From CAJINA01 sp964647585 (GTDB taxonomy: Bacteria; Desulfobacterota; Desulfobacteria; Desulfobacterales; CAJINA01), in the NCBI GenBank assembly GCA_964647585.1, contig CAZYGG010000008.1, positions 20,924 to 84,923 on the forward strand: a DNA stretch of 64,000 nt, read 5' to 3'. This document shows positions 16,552-25,683 of the stretch, piece by piece; within the stretch, counting starts at the first letter, position 1; the number at the start of each line of letters is the position of its first letter. A program made the position numbers and the translations under genes. The notes beneath the pieces are model-generated. The model did not search any database, was not told the origin of the DNA, and worked only from the letters and a program-made list of their open reading frames with translations.

Positions 16552-17007
16552 CTACCACACCTCCGGATACCCGATATCCACGAAGGCCTTTTCCATTTTG
16601 TTTTTGTGCCCCTTTTCCATGGTGGCCAAATCCTCAAAGACCTTCTTTTTATCAGGATCGTCACAGGCCGCCGCCATTTGCAGGTACTGGTTCATGGCGT
16701 CTTCCTCATTTTTCATGGCCAGGGCAATGGCATCGGCCGGTTTCATCTCCATGGAAAGCTCTGGCTTTTCAATCGTTTCGGCCACCTTGAAGTCAACCGA
16801 ATCCCGGAAATACTGTTTGATGCTCTCACTGTTAAGGATTTTTTCCAGAATCCGCTTGTGCCCCCTCTCGTCATCAGCCAGTTCGGCGAACATTTTCTTT
16901 AGATAAGGGTCTTCAACTTTATCCGACGCCTCCTGGTAAAACAGACTTGCTGCGATTTCCTCGCCTATGGCCATTTCGACAATTTTTTTATACTCCTGCA
17001 GTTCCAT
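16552..17007 (-). CDS. Ferritin-like/rubrerythrin-family protein
   Basis: A 151-residue four-helix protein. Diiron ligands can be read in GEEIAASLFYQEA, DDERGHKRILEK (ExxH), KNEEDAMNQYLQMA and MEKGHKNKMEK (ExxH). It lacks a rubredoxin domain. The start at MELQEY is backed by a purine-rich GGGGGAAGG upstream. It is followed immediately by the DUF3786 iron-sulfur gene. Likely role: peroxide reduction or iron/oxygen sensing in the cytoplasm, in keeping with several paralogues in the window; specific function unknown. Confidence 0.85.
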   Translation of the reverse strand: MELQEYKKIVEMAIGEEIAASLFYQEASDKVEDPYLKKMFAELADDERGHKRILEKILNSESIKQYFRDSVDFKVAETIEKPELSMEMKPADAIALAMKNEEDAMNQYLQMAAACDDPDKKKVFEDLATMEKGHKNKMEKAFVDIGYPEVW

Positions 17008-17146
17008 AACCTTCCCCCTTTCGAATGGCATCCGGGTTATCGATAGTTGTGCGGTGTATTTTCTGAAAAATGGTACTGATAAATATTGAGAAAAGACTGC
17101 AATCTCCATGCCACCCCGGGAACAATCCTGTTGCGCTCTCCAATTG

Positions 17147-17169
17147 ATACCAGAGACCTTATCTGGTAT
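17147..17169. other. Short hairpin upstream of the rhodanese gene
   Basis: ATACCAGA-gacctta-TCTGGTAT is a perfect 8-bp stem followed by GGGTTTTGC, in the divergent gap between the ferritin-like gene and the rhodanese fusion. Could be an operator or a leader structure. Confidence 0.45.
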
Positions 17170-17235
17170 GGGTTTTGCTACATAAAAACCTCAGCCAGAT
17201 CTAATATTACTAAAACCTAATAAGTGAGGTCCCCC

Positions 17236-18075
17236 ATGCGTTGGAAACAGTTCTTTACCCCTGTGGAGTCCGTGGATTCCGGACAAGCCAGAGAGATGAT
17301 GGCCAAAACCGCCACCGGTGACATGACGATTCTGGATGTCCGCCAGCCAAGCGAATACAGTGCCGGCCACATCCCCGGCGCAACCCTGATCCCCCTGCCC
17401 CAGTTAGGGGACCGGCTTTCGGAACTGGACCGGCAAAAGCCGCTGATGGTTTACTGAGCGGTCGGCGGCCGCAGCCGGGTTGCTGCGCAGATGCTGGCCG
17501 GGAAAGGCTTTGCGAATATCTATAACCTCGCCGGGGGCATACGGGCTTTTGATGGTACTGCTGCGGTCGGTTCCCAGGACCTTGGCCTGGCTCTCTTCGC
17601 AGGCAAGGAATCCGGGCCGGAAGCACTGCTGGTAGCCTTTGGCCTGGAAACCGGCCTCAAGGAATTCTACGCCACCCAGGCAAATGCGGCCGCCGCTCCA
17701 GAAGTGAAGGCGCTGTTCAACAAGTTGGGTAGCATTGAGGTAAAACACCAGGACAGGCTCGTTGAGGAGTACAACCGGCTTACCGGCAAAACCGCAACCC
17801 GGGAGGAACTGGAAACGCTGACATCCGGCCCGGATATGGAAGGCGGCCTCACTACGGAAGAATACATGAACCTTTTCAATCCTGATCTGGAATCGGTGGT
17901 GGATATCGTCTCGATCGCCATATCCATCGAGGGCCAGGCCTTAGATCTTTACATGCGCGCTGCAGCGGACAGCAGTGATGAAGAGGGCCGCCATATGCTG
18001 ACGCAAATGGCCGATGAGGAAAAAACCCATATGGCCCTGCTGGGAGATCTGCTGGATGAAGTATTGGCCACATGA
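17236..18075 (+). CDS. Rhodanese-ferritin-like fusion with selenocysteine at the rhodanese active site (UGA at 17455-17457)
   Basis: Read through the in-frame UGA, this is a 279-residue two-domain protein. Residues 1 to about 105 are a rhodanese: TILDVRQPSEYSAGHIPGATLIPL, then LMVY-Sec74-AVGGRSRVAA, where catalytic Cys is normal. Residues about 115-279 are a ferritin-like domain with ligand-type motifs GLKEFY, SIEVKH (ExxH), AISIEGQALDLY and DEEKTH (ExxH), so a diiron site seems intact. Upstream (73 residues) and downstream parts share one frame. GAGGT precedes ATG 17236; an in-frame GTG at 17224 is less likely. A 6-bp hairpin with loop CGGGTT follows the UGA by 18 nt. Rhodanese with Sec could handle sulfur or selenium transfer coupled to peroxide reduction; this is inference. 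The next gene is a SelD-associated oxidoreductase. Confidence 0.92.
17470..17487 (+). promoter_or_regulatory. Candidate bacterial SECIS hairpin in the rhodanese fusion
   Basis: CGCAGC-CGGGTT-GCTGCG is a perfect 6-bp stem. Its loop opens 18 nt after the UGA and starts CGGG, like the CGGGAT loop in the peroxiredoxin gene. Confidence 0.7.
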
Positions 18076-18160
18076 ACATAAGGTTGTATTTGGGTTCAGG
18101 GGTTTGCATTCACTCCCTCACCGGGTACGGGGAACCGACAAGACTTCATTCGAGGACACT

Positions 18161-19267
18161 ATGCAAAAACGACTTGTTTTAATCGGCGCGGGGCATGCCC
18201 ACATGGTCACGCTCAAGAACCTGCAGCAGTTCGTGGAACGGGGATACGCGGTAACCGTCGTCGGCCCGTCAGCAGATCACTACTACTCGGGTATGGGGCC
18301 GGGCATGCTCGGTAAAACCTATAGACCGGGGGAGATCCGGTTTGCCGTAAAAAAGATGACCGAAACCAGGGGGGGAATATTCGTCACAGGCAAGGCCCAA
18401 AGCCTGGACCCGGACCGCAAGATTATCCGGCTGGAAGACGGACAGGAAATCCCCTACGATGTGGCCTCCTGCAACGCGGGCAGCTACGTCCCCGGCCTGG
18501 AAGGCCTGAATGAATCCGAGAACATCTTTGCCGTCAAACCCATCGAAAGGCTTCAGCAAGCCCAGAAAAAGATTATTCAGCTCGGTGAAAACGGATCCGG
18601 CCGCATCGCCATCATCGGCGGCGGCGCCTCGTCGGTGGAAGTGGCCGGCAACGTCGTAGCCCTGCTGCAAAAACACGGTCTCAAAGGTGTTTCGGTGAAG
18701 ATCTTCGCCGGCAAAGGCCTAATGTCACGGTTCCCCGCCTGGATCGGCCGGCACGCGGAAAAATCCCTGTCCGCTCGGGGGGTAAAAATCCACAGAGGCA
18801 GCTACGTCTCAGGGATGGCCGGCGGCGAGGTCTCCCTGGAATCCGGCGAAACCCACCCGGCCGACCTGATCTTTCTGGCCCGGGGCGTAAAACCATCCCG
18901 GATGTTCGCTGACTCAAACCTGCCCACCGGCCCTGACGGCGGCCTGCTGGTCAACCAATACCTGCAGTGCACCCAGTACCCGGAGCTTTTCGGGGGTGGC
19001 GACTGTATCTATTTTGAAGACGATCCGCTGGACAAAGTGGGGGTCTACGCCGTGCGCCAGAACCCGGTCCTCTTTGCCAACCTCATGGCCGCCCTGGAAG
19101 GCAGCCCGCTGCAGCCCTTTGATCCGGGCGGCAACTACCTGCTCATTTTCAATCTCGGCGACGGCACCGGCATACTCAGCAAGGGATTCTGGCGTCTCAC
19201 CGGCAAAATGGCCTTTAAAATCAAGGATTACATCGACCGGAAATTCATAACGGCGTTTCAGGAGTAA
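18161..19267 (+). CDS. FAD/NAD(P)-dependent oxidoreductase of the SelD-N-terminal (TIGR03169-like) family
   Basis: A 368-residue NDH-2-like flavoprotein. The FAD fold RLVLIGAGHAHMVTLKNL at the N-terminus, with the GHAH signature, marks the family that in many bacteria is fused upstream of selenide, water dikinase. The second nucleotide fold is IAIIGGGASSVEVAGN (about 147-162). GGGDCIYFEDDPLDKVGVYAVRQNPVLFANL matches the NDH-2 C-terminal FAD contact. Here it stands alone, 85 bp after the rhodanese fusion, suggesting cotranscription. It may supply or reoxidise a sulfur or selenium carrier, but the substrate is not known. Part of its 3' end (19109-19233) is duplicated at 21900-22023. Confidence 0.88.
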   Translation: MQKRLVLIGAGHAHMVTLKNLQQFVERGYAVTVVGPSADHYYSGMGPGMLGKTYRPGEIRFAVKKMTETRGGIFVTGKAQSLDPDRKIIRLEDGQEIPYDVASCNAGSYVPGLEGLNESENIFAVKPIERLQQAQKKIIQLGENGSGRIAIIGGGASSVEVAGNVVALLQKHGLKGVSVKIFAGKGLMSRFPAWIGRHAEKSLSARGVKIHRGSYVSGMAGGEVSLESGETHPADLIFLARGVKPSRMFADSNLPTGPDGGLLVNQYLQCTQYPELFGGGDCIYFEDDPLDKVGVYAVRQNPVLFANLMAALEGSPLQPFDPGGNYLLIFNLGDGTGILSKGFWRLTGKMAFKIKDYIDRKFITAFQE

Positions 19268-19316
19268 GTGCCCCGCATGGTATCTCAATACGGCATTCAT
19301 CAAACAAAGGACTGCT

Positions 19317-21851
19317 ATGGAGCCTGTCTCCTATAAAACCAAGTTTGCCCTATTAGGCGCAGTGCTCGTTCCCTGCTTTGGCCAGATTGCCTTACATGGC
19401 ACCGGTTATGAATATGACTTTCAGCGGTACCTGGTTCCCTTTTTTGTCGGTGCTATGGCCGGCGGCTTGATCGGCTTTATGAAAGATAAGTGGCTTCTAT
19501 CAAATAAGGATCTGAACGCCACAAACGCCGCCCTGGAAAATAAGATCTACGAAAAAAATCAGGTGGAAAATGCGCTGCGGGAAAGCGAAACCACGCAACG
19601 TCTATTGATGGAAAATCTGCCTGCCGGTGCCATTGTTGTCGACCCGGTAACCCGCACTATTGAGAGCGCGAATGAAGCCGCCGCGGTGTTGTTCGGTGCT
19701 TCCCGGCATGAGATCATTGGGCATCGCTGCCACGCCTATATATGCCCTGCAGAAGAAGGGGCTTGTCCCATCTGTGATCTGGAACAGGAAGTAGACAATT
19801 CGGTACGGGAGATACTTTGCGCAGATGGTAGCCGGCGCCCAGTTCTTAAATCTGTTAAGCAGATACAAATACTCGGTCAAGAAAAACTACTGGAATGCTT
19901 TGTAGACATCACTGAACGTAAGCAGGTGGAAGAGGCGCTGCGGGAAAGTAAGGAATATCAGCAAAGCCTTTTCCGGGCAGCCCCAACGGGTATCGGGTTT
20001 GTTATCAATCGTGTTTTCCAGCAAGTTAACGAGCAGATTTGCGAAATGACGGGTTATTCTGAAGAGGAACTCGTTGGACAGAGTGCCAGGTTACTTTATC
20101 TAAATGACGAAGACTTCGAGTATGTGGGCCGGGAGACGTACAAGCAGATAAGCGAACATTGCACCGGAACTGTGGAGACACGCTGGAAACAAAAGGACGG
20201 CCGTACTATTGACGTTTTACTCAGTTCTACCCCCATGGATCTCAACGACCTGTCAAAGGGAGTCACTTTCACTGCGCTTGATATCACCGAGCGCAAGCGG
20301 GCCGAAGAGGCCTTGCGTACATTTCACGAAAAATTCCTCACCGTTTTGGACAGTATTGACGCTAACGTGTATGTGGCCGACATGGTTACCCACGAAGTAC
20401 TATTTATGAATAAAAAGATGGGTGAGGTTTTTGGCCGGGATATGGTTGGGAAATTGTGCTGGGAAGTTTTTAGAGGCGCGTCGGGCCCCTGCCGAGATTG
20501 CACCAATAATCAATTATTAGATGAAAAAGGAATGCCCGCAGAGGTTTGCACCTGGCATGGCAGAAATCCGATTACCGGGAAATGGTACATTAACCATGAT
20601 CGCGCCATCGAGTGGGCAGATGGGCGTCTGGTCAGACTCCAGGTAGCAACCGACATCACCGACCTCAAATTGATGGAACAACAGGTTCAGCAATCCCAAA
20701 AATTCGAGGCAATCGGAACGCTTGCAGGCGGTATTGCCCACGATTTTAACAATCTATTAATGGGAATCCAGGGCAGGATTTCACTCTTAGCGGGAGAGCT
20801 CAAGTCACATTCGGCCCGGGAACATACCCACGCCATTGAGGACTACGTTCGCAGCGCAACTGACCTGACCAATCAGCTTTTAGGCTTGGCCCGGGGTGGA
20901 AAATACCAGGTCAAGCCCATCGATTTAAATGCATTGATACGCAGCAGCGCAAACATGTTTGGGCGCACCAAAAAAGAAATCCGGATCTACACCGAAATAG
21001 ATGACGCCCCTCTGTCCGTAGAGGTCGACCAGGGTCAGATCGAACAGGTTTTATTGAACTTGTATGTGAACGCCTGGCAGGCGATGCCGGAGGGCGGGGA
21101 GCTGCATTTAGCTACCCAGATTGTAACGCTCGACGATTACTACGTTAAAGCATATAACGCAAAACCCGGGCGCTATGCAAAGGCATCCATAGCTGATACC
21201 GGGATCGGCATGGAGAAAAATATACAACAGCAGGTTTTCGATCCTTTTTTCACGACCAAGGAAAAAGGTCGGGGGACTGGGTTGGGGTTGGCATCGGCCT
21301 ATGGCATCATCAAGAATCATGATGGCGTTATTACCGTAGACAGCAAAGTTGGACACGGAACCACATTCGCTATCTATCTGCCTTTGTCAGATAAAATGCC
21401 CCCCCAGGAAGTACCCGCATATGAGGCCCTCATCAACGGTACGGAAAAACTTCTTCTGGTTGACGATGAAGCCATGATTCTCGAGGTCGCGCAGGCAATG
21501 CTGGAAAGATTAGGCTACCAGGTCTTAACCGCGGATAGTGGCCAGGAGGCATTAAATGTAATTCATAAAAGCGACGCTGAAATCGATCTGGTCATACTTG
21601 ATCTCATTATGCCCGACCTTGATGGTGGCAAAGTGTTCGACCAGATTAAAGAAATTCACCCGGAAATACCGATCTTGCTTTCAAGCGGATATGCAATCAA
21701 TGGCCAGGCTAATGCAATCATGCAAAGAGGCTGCAACGGATTCATCCAGAAACCATTCAATATCGCAGCGCTTTCCCAAAAAGTTCGTGAAGTTCTGGAT
21801 GGGGCCAAAAAACAGCTCAAAGACAGTGGGAACAAAAAGGATGACAGCTAA
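19317..21851 (+). CDS. Hybrid sensor histidine kinase with three PAS domains and a receiver
   Basis: An 844-residue membrane sensor. Two hydrophobic segments (about 9-25 and 40-58) precede three PAS domains (about 95-200, 215-330, 340-455; the third has a CRDC-like Cys pair). The dimerisation domain holds the phospho-accepting His in GGIAHDFNNLL. The ATPase has N in LLNLYVNAWQAM, DTGIGM and GRGTGLGLASAYG. The C-terminal receiver has the acidic pair LVDDE, phospho-Asp in ILDLIMPDLDG and Lys in IQKPF. No separate response regulator is adjacent. The gene looks less GC-rich than its neighbours and stands between the oxidoreductase gene and a duplicate of that gene's end, so it may have been inserted. 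Signal unknown. Confidence 0.93.
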   Translation: MEPVSYKTKFALLGAVLVPCFGQIALHGTGYEYDFQRYLVPFFVGAMAGGLIGFMKDKWLLSNKDLNATNAALENKIYEKNQVENALRESETTQRLLMENLPAGAIVVDPVTRTIESANEAAAVLFGASRHEIIGHRCHAYICPAEEGACPICDLEQEVDNSVREILCADGSRRPVLKSVKQIQILGQEKLLECFVDITERKQVEEALRESKEYQQSLFRAAPTGIGFVINRVFQQVNEQICEMTGYSEEELVGQSARLLYLNDEDFEYVGRETYKQISEHCTGTVETRWKQKDGRTIDVLLSSTPMDLNDLSKGVTFTALDITERKRAEEALRTFHEKFLTVLDSIDANVYVADMVTHEVLFMNKKMGEVFGRDMVGKLCWEVFRGASGPCRDCTNNQLLDEKGMPAEVCTWHGRNPITGKWYINHDRAIEWADGRLVRLQVATDITDLKLMEQQVQQSQKFEAIGTLAGGIAHDFNNLLMGIQGRISLLAGELKSHSAREHTHAIEDYVRSATDLTNQLLGLARGGKYQVKPIDLNALIRSSANMFGRTKKEIRIYTEIDDAPLSVEVDQGQIEQVLLNLYVNAWQAMPEGGELHLATQIVTLDDYYVKAYNAKPGRYAKASIADTGIGMEKNIQQQVFDPFFTTKEKGRGTGLGLASAYGIIKNHDGVITVDSKVGHGTTFAIYLPLSDKMPPQEVPAYEALINGTEKLLLVDDEAMILEVAQAMLERLGYQVLTADSGQEALNVIHKSDAEIDLVILDLIMPDLDGGKVFDQIKEIHPEIPILLSSGYAINGQANAIMQRGCNGFIQKPFNIAALSQKVREVLDGAKKQLKDSGNKKDDS

Positions 21852-21887
21852 TGACTGTCCAGTGAAACCACGCTGAACCCGGGTCTG

Positions 21888-22023
21888 GAAGATAAACCCC
21901 TGCAGCCCTTTGATCCGGGCGGCAACTACCTGCTCATTTTCAATCTCGGCGACGGTACCGGCATACTCGCAAGGGATTCTGGCGTCTCACCGGCAAAACG
22001 GCCTTTAAAATCAAGGATTACAT
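21888..22023 (+). pseudogene. Remnant duplicate of the 3' part of the oxidoreductase gene at 18161-19267
   Basis: Positions 21900-22023 repeat 19109-19233 with only a few substitutions and a one-base deletion in CATACTC(A)GCAAGGG that breaks the frame. Just upstream, GLEDKPLQPFDP can be read where the intact gene has ALEGSPLQPFDP, so slightly more diverged homology begins before 21900. No full gene remains. The copy ends exactly at the TTG start of cydD and supplies the AAGGA that can serve as its ribosome-binding site. Confidence 0.85.
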
Positions 22024-23820
22024 TTGAAAGAATCATACGATCAAAGCACTGATGCGAAGACCGGGCTGCGCTGGCTGTTTAAACAACTAATGCCGGTAAA
22101 GGGTTGGATCGGGCTGTCCGTCGGGCTGGGTCTGGGCAGCGGTCTGCTGCTCATTGTACAGGCCGGATTTTTAGCACGCATTATCCACGGAGCGGTGGTC
22201 GACGGGAAGAGTCGGGAAACACTCTGGCCATTTTTTGCGGCGCTTGTCGGCATTTACCTGGTCAGAGCGCTCCTCGCCTGGGGCCGTGAAGTCTCAGGCT
22301 TCGAGGCCAGTGCAAAAATACGACGGCAAGTCCGTTCAACCCTGATGGCCCATATCACCCGGCTCGGTCCGGCCTATGTGACCGGCCGGAATACCGGAGC
22401 CCTGGCCAGCACCGTTATGGAACAGGTGGAAGGGCTGCACGGTTTTTTTGCCCACTACCTCCCGCAAATGGCCCTGGCCATCATGATCCCCGCCGCCATT
22501 TTGACCTTTGTCTTTCCGGTCAGCTGGGCAGCCGGCGGTCTTCTCATGGTCACCGCCCCGTTGATTCCGTTTTTCATGGTACTGGTCGGCATGGGGGCGG
22601 AAAGTGTCAGTCAACGCAACTTTCAGGCACTGTCACGCATGAGTGCTCACTTTCTGGATACACTGCAGGGCCTGCCTACCTTAAAATTGTTCTACAAAAG
22701 CCGTGATGCAGAAAAGACCGTTGCCCGGGTGTCACGCGACTATCGAAAACGGACCATGCGCGTGCTGCGTATCGCCTTTTTCTCTTCGGCGGTCCTGGAG
22801 TTTTTCAGCGCAATCGCCATCGCCCTGGTCGCGGTATATCTCGGGATGACCTATCTGGGTTACTATCACTTCGGCACCTGGGGACAGACCCTGACCCTCT
22901 CCGGGGGAATTTTCATCCTGCTGCTGGCCCCTGAATTCTATCTGCCCCTCAGGGAGCTGGGCACCCATTACCACGCGCGGGCCGAGGCCGTCGGAGCCGC
23001 CCAGGAAATCCTCAAGGTATTGGCTGTGCCGGTGCCGGGCGGCCCCGACAAACCGGTGGTTTTCGAACCATCCGACGCTGTCGCGCTCTGTTTCAAAGAT
23101 GTACACCTGGCATATGACGGGGGCCGGCGGCCGGCGTTGAACGGCATCAGCTTCACAATGAACGCCGGAGAGAAACTCGCCCTGGTTGGCGAGAGCGGTG
23201 CCGGAAAGACAACCGTGCTCGATCTGCTGCTCGGGTTTCTCCAGCCAGACCAGGGACAGATAACGGCCAACGGGATATCCGCAGACCGCCTGGACCCGGC
23301 CAGCCGGCGCCAATCCATGTCCTGGATCGGTCAGGATCCCACCCTTTTTTACGGAAGCATCCGGGACAACATCCGCATGGGGCGGCCGGATGCCTCGGAG
23401 GGTGCCGTGGTTGACGCTGCCCGGTTGGCGCGAGTGCTGGATTTCACCCAGGCCCTTTCCCAGGGCCTGGATACGGTGATCGGGGAGCGTGGGTACGGCC
23501 TGTCCCGGGGGCAAGCCCAGCGCATCGCACTGGCACGGGCCTTTTTAAAACGGGCACCGGTCCTGCTGCTGGACGAACCCACCGCCGGCCTGGACGTGGA
23601 AAATGAACATCTGGTTCTGGGGGCTTTGGAAAAATTGTCTGCCAGCCGAACCGTGCTGACCGTGACCCACCGCATGGCGGATGTGGAAAAGGCTGATCGG
23701 ATTCTGGTCATGTCCAGGGGCCGGATTGTGGAACAGGGCACCTTTGCCGGATTGAGCGCGGCCGGTGGCGTGTTCTACCGGTTGGCGAACCAGCTAAATG
23801 AGGAGGAGGGGCATGGCTAG
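22024..23820 (+). CDS. cydD: Cysteine/glutathione ABC exporter subunit CydD
   Basis: A 598-residue fused ABC exporter half: six transmembrane helices in residues 1-330, then an ATPase with Walker A GESGAGKTT, the Q-loop SWIGQDPTLFYGSIRDNI, a signature reading LSRGQAQRIALARAF (LSRGQ instead of LSGGQ) and Walker B VLLLDEPTAG. With CydC it exports cysteine/glutathione and is needed for assembly of cytochrome bd. I take the TTG at 22024, preceded by AAGGA lying in the oxidoreductase remnant. It overlaps cydC by 8 bp. The downstream cydAB genes confirm the role. Confidence 0.93.
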   Translation: MKESYDQSTDAKTGLRWLFKQLMPVKGWIGLSVGLGLGSGLLLIVQAGFLARIIHGAVVDGKSRETLWPFFAALVGIYLVRALLAWGREVSGFEASAKIRRQVRSTLMAHITRLGPAYVTGRNTGALASTVMEQVEGLHGFFAHYLPQMALAIMIPAAILTFVFPVSWAAGGLLMVTAPLIPFFMVLVGMGAESVSQRNFQALSRMSAHFLDTLQGLPTLKLFYKSRDAEKTVARVSRDYRKRTMRVLRIAFFSSAVLEFFSAIAIALVAVYLGMTYLGYYHFGTWGQTLTLSGGIFILLLAPEFYLPLRELGTHYHARAEAVGAAQEILKVLAVPVPGGPDKPVVFEPSDAVALCFKDVHLAYDGGRRPALNGISFTMNAGEKLALVGESGAGKTTVLDLLLGFLQPDQGQITANGISADRLDPASRRQSMSWIGQDPTLFYGSIRDNIRMGRPDASEGAVVDAARLARVLDFTQALSQGLDTVIGERGYGLSRGQAQRIALARAFLKRAPVLLLDEPTAGLDVENEHLVLGALEKLSASRTVLTVTHRMADVEKADRILVMSRGRIVEQGTFAGLSAAGGVFYRLANQLNEEEGHG

Positions 23821-25609
23821 CCGCTACCAGGAGCTCGGCCCGTTTATCCGCCTGTTAAAATCCCACCGGAAAAGGATGCTGGTGGGCATCCTTCTAGGAC
23901 TGGTAGCCGTTGGTTCTGCCGTGGGCCTGTTGTCATTGGCGGGCTGGTTCCTGACTGCTGCAGCTATTGCGTCACTATCCGCTGCCGGCACCTGGCAGTT
24001 CAATTTCTTTTTGCCGAGTATCGGAGTCCGCCTGTTTGCCTTTGGTCGCACCCTGGCACGCTATGGCGAACGGGTCGTCAACCACGATACGACTTTCAGA
24101 ATACTTGAAAACCTCCGGGTGTGGTTCTACCGTCATATCGAACCACTGGCGCCGGCCTGCCTGTCTAGATATCGCAGCGGCGACATTCTCAACCGGCTCG
24201 TAGAAGACATCGACACCCTGGACAACCTTTATGTACGCGTCCTGTCTCCTTCGGCCGCCTTCCTGGCTGTGTCTGTGCTGCTTTGCGGGCTTCTATGGCT
24301 GTTCGATCCGGCCATCGCGGTTGTCGCCCTGGCGTTTCTGGCGGTTGCCGGCGGTATGGTTCCGTATGCCGCCGCATGGCTCGGTGCGGAAACCGGTCGC
24401 AGACTTGGTCGCCAGAGCGCCGGGCTGCGGGTGCGCATCGTGGAGGGACTGCAGGGGCTGCCGGAACTGCTGGTGTACGGGGCGCAGGTGCGCCACCTGG
24501 AAGCGATCCGCCAGGATGCCGATGAGCTCATGGCCGCCCAGCGCCGCATGAGCCACATCACAGGATTCACCAGTACGCTGATTACCCTCCTATCCGGGCT
24601 TGCCGTCACTTTCACGCTGTATCTCGGCGTGGACCGCATCGATATGGCCGCCGAGTATGGCGGGGCTGTGCTCACCCTCGTGGCCCTGGCTGTCATGGCT
24701 TCGTATGAGGCCGTCTGGCCGCTGCCCACAGCCTTTCAATTTTTGGGTAGAACCCGTGAGGCCGGCCGCCGTCTGGTGGAAATCGTAGCGGCGGAGCCGG
24801 CTGTACGCTACCCGGGGAAGTCCGGATCCGTTCCGAAGCAATCCGGTTTAACATTCGAAAATGTCAGCTTTCGCTATGCTGAAAAAGCCCCCCTTGTCCT
24901 GGATAGCCTGAATTTTCAGGCGGAGGCAGGGCGCCGGGTAGCCGTATTGGGGACAACGGGTTCAGGTAAAACCACGCTCGTGAATCTGCTGGTAAGGTTC
25001 TGGGAACCAACTGCGGGCCGCATCTGCATCGACGGTGTGGATATACGGTCACTGGGTGAAGCGGACCTGCGCCGGAGTATTTCCGTGGTGTCCCAGCAAG
25101 CTCACATTTTCAGCACCAGCCTGCGGAACAACCTGCGCATGGCCCGCGCCGATGCCACGGATGCCGACCTGAGAGAAGCACTGGCGGCGGCCCAACTGCT
25201 GTCGTTCGTCGACAGCCTGCCGGACGGCCTGGACACCTGGGTCGGAGAGGCGGGTAAGTTGCTTTCCGGCGGGCAGGCCCGGCGGCTGGCCGTGGCCCGG
25301 GCCTTTGTTCACGATGCGCCGATCTGGGTCTTGGATGAACCTACCGAAGGGCTGGACCGGGTGACGGAAAGGCGGCTGATGCAGGCCATAATGGAACGGA
25401 CAGTGGGGAAAACCGTGGTGCTGATCACCCATCGAATGGTCGACATTCACCGCATGGACGAATCCATCCTGATCGAAAACGGCCGCATCGCCGCCCGGGG
25501 ACGCCACGCCGCCCTTCTGCCACACAACCCGAGATACCGACGCTTCTGGGGGTACCCTCCGACAGAATCCCCACCTGCCGGTAAGAATGATCAAACGCTC
25601 TCCAGCTAA
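23813..25609 (+). CDS. cydC: Cysteine/glutathione ABC exporter subunit CydC
   Basis: A 598-residue partner of CydD. The first 330 residues hold six transmembrane segments (SLAGWFLTAAAIAS.., FGRTLARYGERVVNHDTTFRIL is a CydC hallmark). The ATPase has Walker A GTTGSGKTT, Q-loop SVVSQQAHIFSTSLRNNL, signature LLSGGQARRLAVARAF and Walker B IWVLDEPTEG. The ATG at 23813 lies inside the end of cydD, after AGGAGGAGGGG, so the two are translationally coupled. The C-terminal tail is short and ends before a gap containing the rrf2 promoter. Confidence 0.93.
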   Translation: MASRYQELGPFIRLLKSHRKRMLVGILLGLVAVGSAVGLLSLAGWFLTAAAIASLSAAGTWQFNFFLPSIGVRLFAFGRTLARYGERVVNHDTTFRILENLRVWFYRHIEPLAPACLSRYRSGDILNRLVEDIDTLDNLYVRVLSPSAAFLAVSVLLCGLLWLFDPAIAVVALAFLAVAGGMVPYAAAWLGAETGRRLGRQSAGLRVRIVEGLQGLPELLVYGAQVRHLEAIRQDADELMAAQRRMSHITGFTSTLITLLSGLAVTFTLYLGVDRIDMAAEYGGAVLTLVALAVMASYEAVWPLPTAFQFLGRTREAGRRLVEIVAAEPAVRYPGKSGSVPKQSGLTFENVSFRYAEKAPLVLDSLNFQAEAGRRVAVLGTTGSGKTTLVNLLVRFWEPTAGRICIDGVDIRSLGEADLRRSISVVSQQAHIFSTSLRNNLRMARADATDADLREALAAAQLLSFVDSLPDGLDTWVGEAGKLLSGGQARRLAVARAFVHDAPIWVLDEPTEGLDRVTERRLMQAIMERTVGKTVVLITHRMVDIHRMDESILIENGRIAARGRHAALLPHNPRYRRFWGYPPTESPPAGKNDQTLSS

Positions 25610-25641
25610 GCGTAAACCCGCAAAACAGCGAAAAAAAATTC

Positions 25642-25683
25642 TTGACAGATTGGCGGCCAAATTATATTGGACTAAAAGTATCC
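25642..25683 (+). promoter_or_regulatory. Candidate promoter and operator ahead of the Rrf2 regulator
   Basis: TTGACA (25642-25647) and TATATT (25663-25668) are 15 bp apart, somewhat short. Directly after the -10 comes GGACTAAAAGTATCC (25669-25683), an imperfect palindrome placed where a repressor, perhaps the Rrf2 protein itself, would block transcription. Confidence 0.4.
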
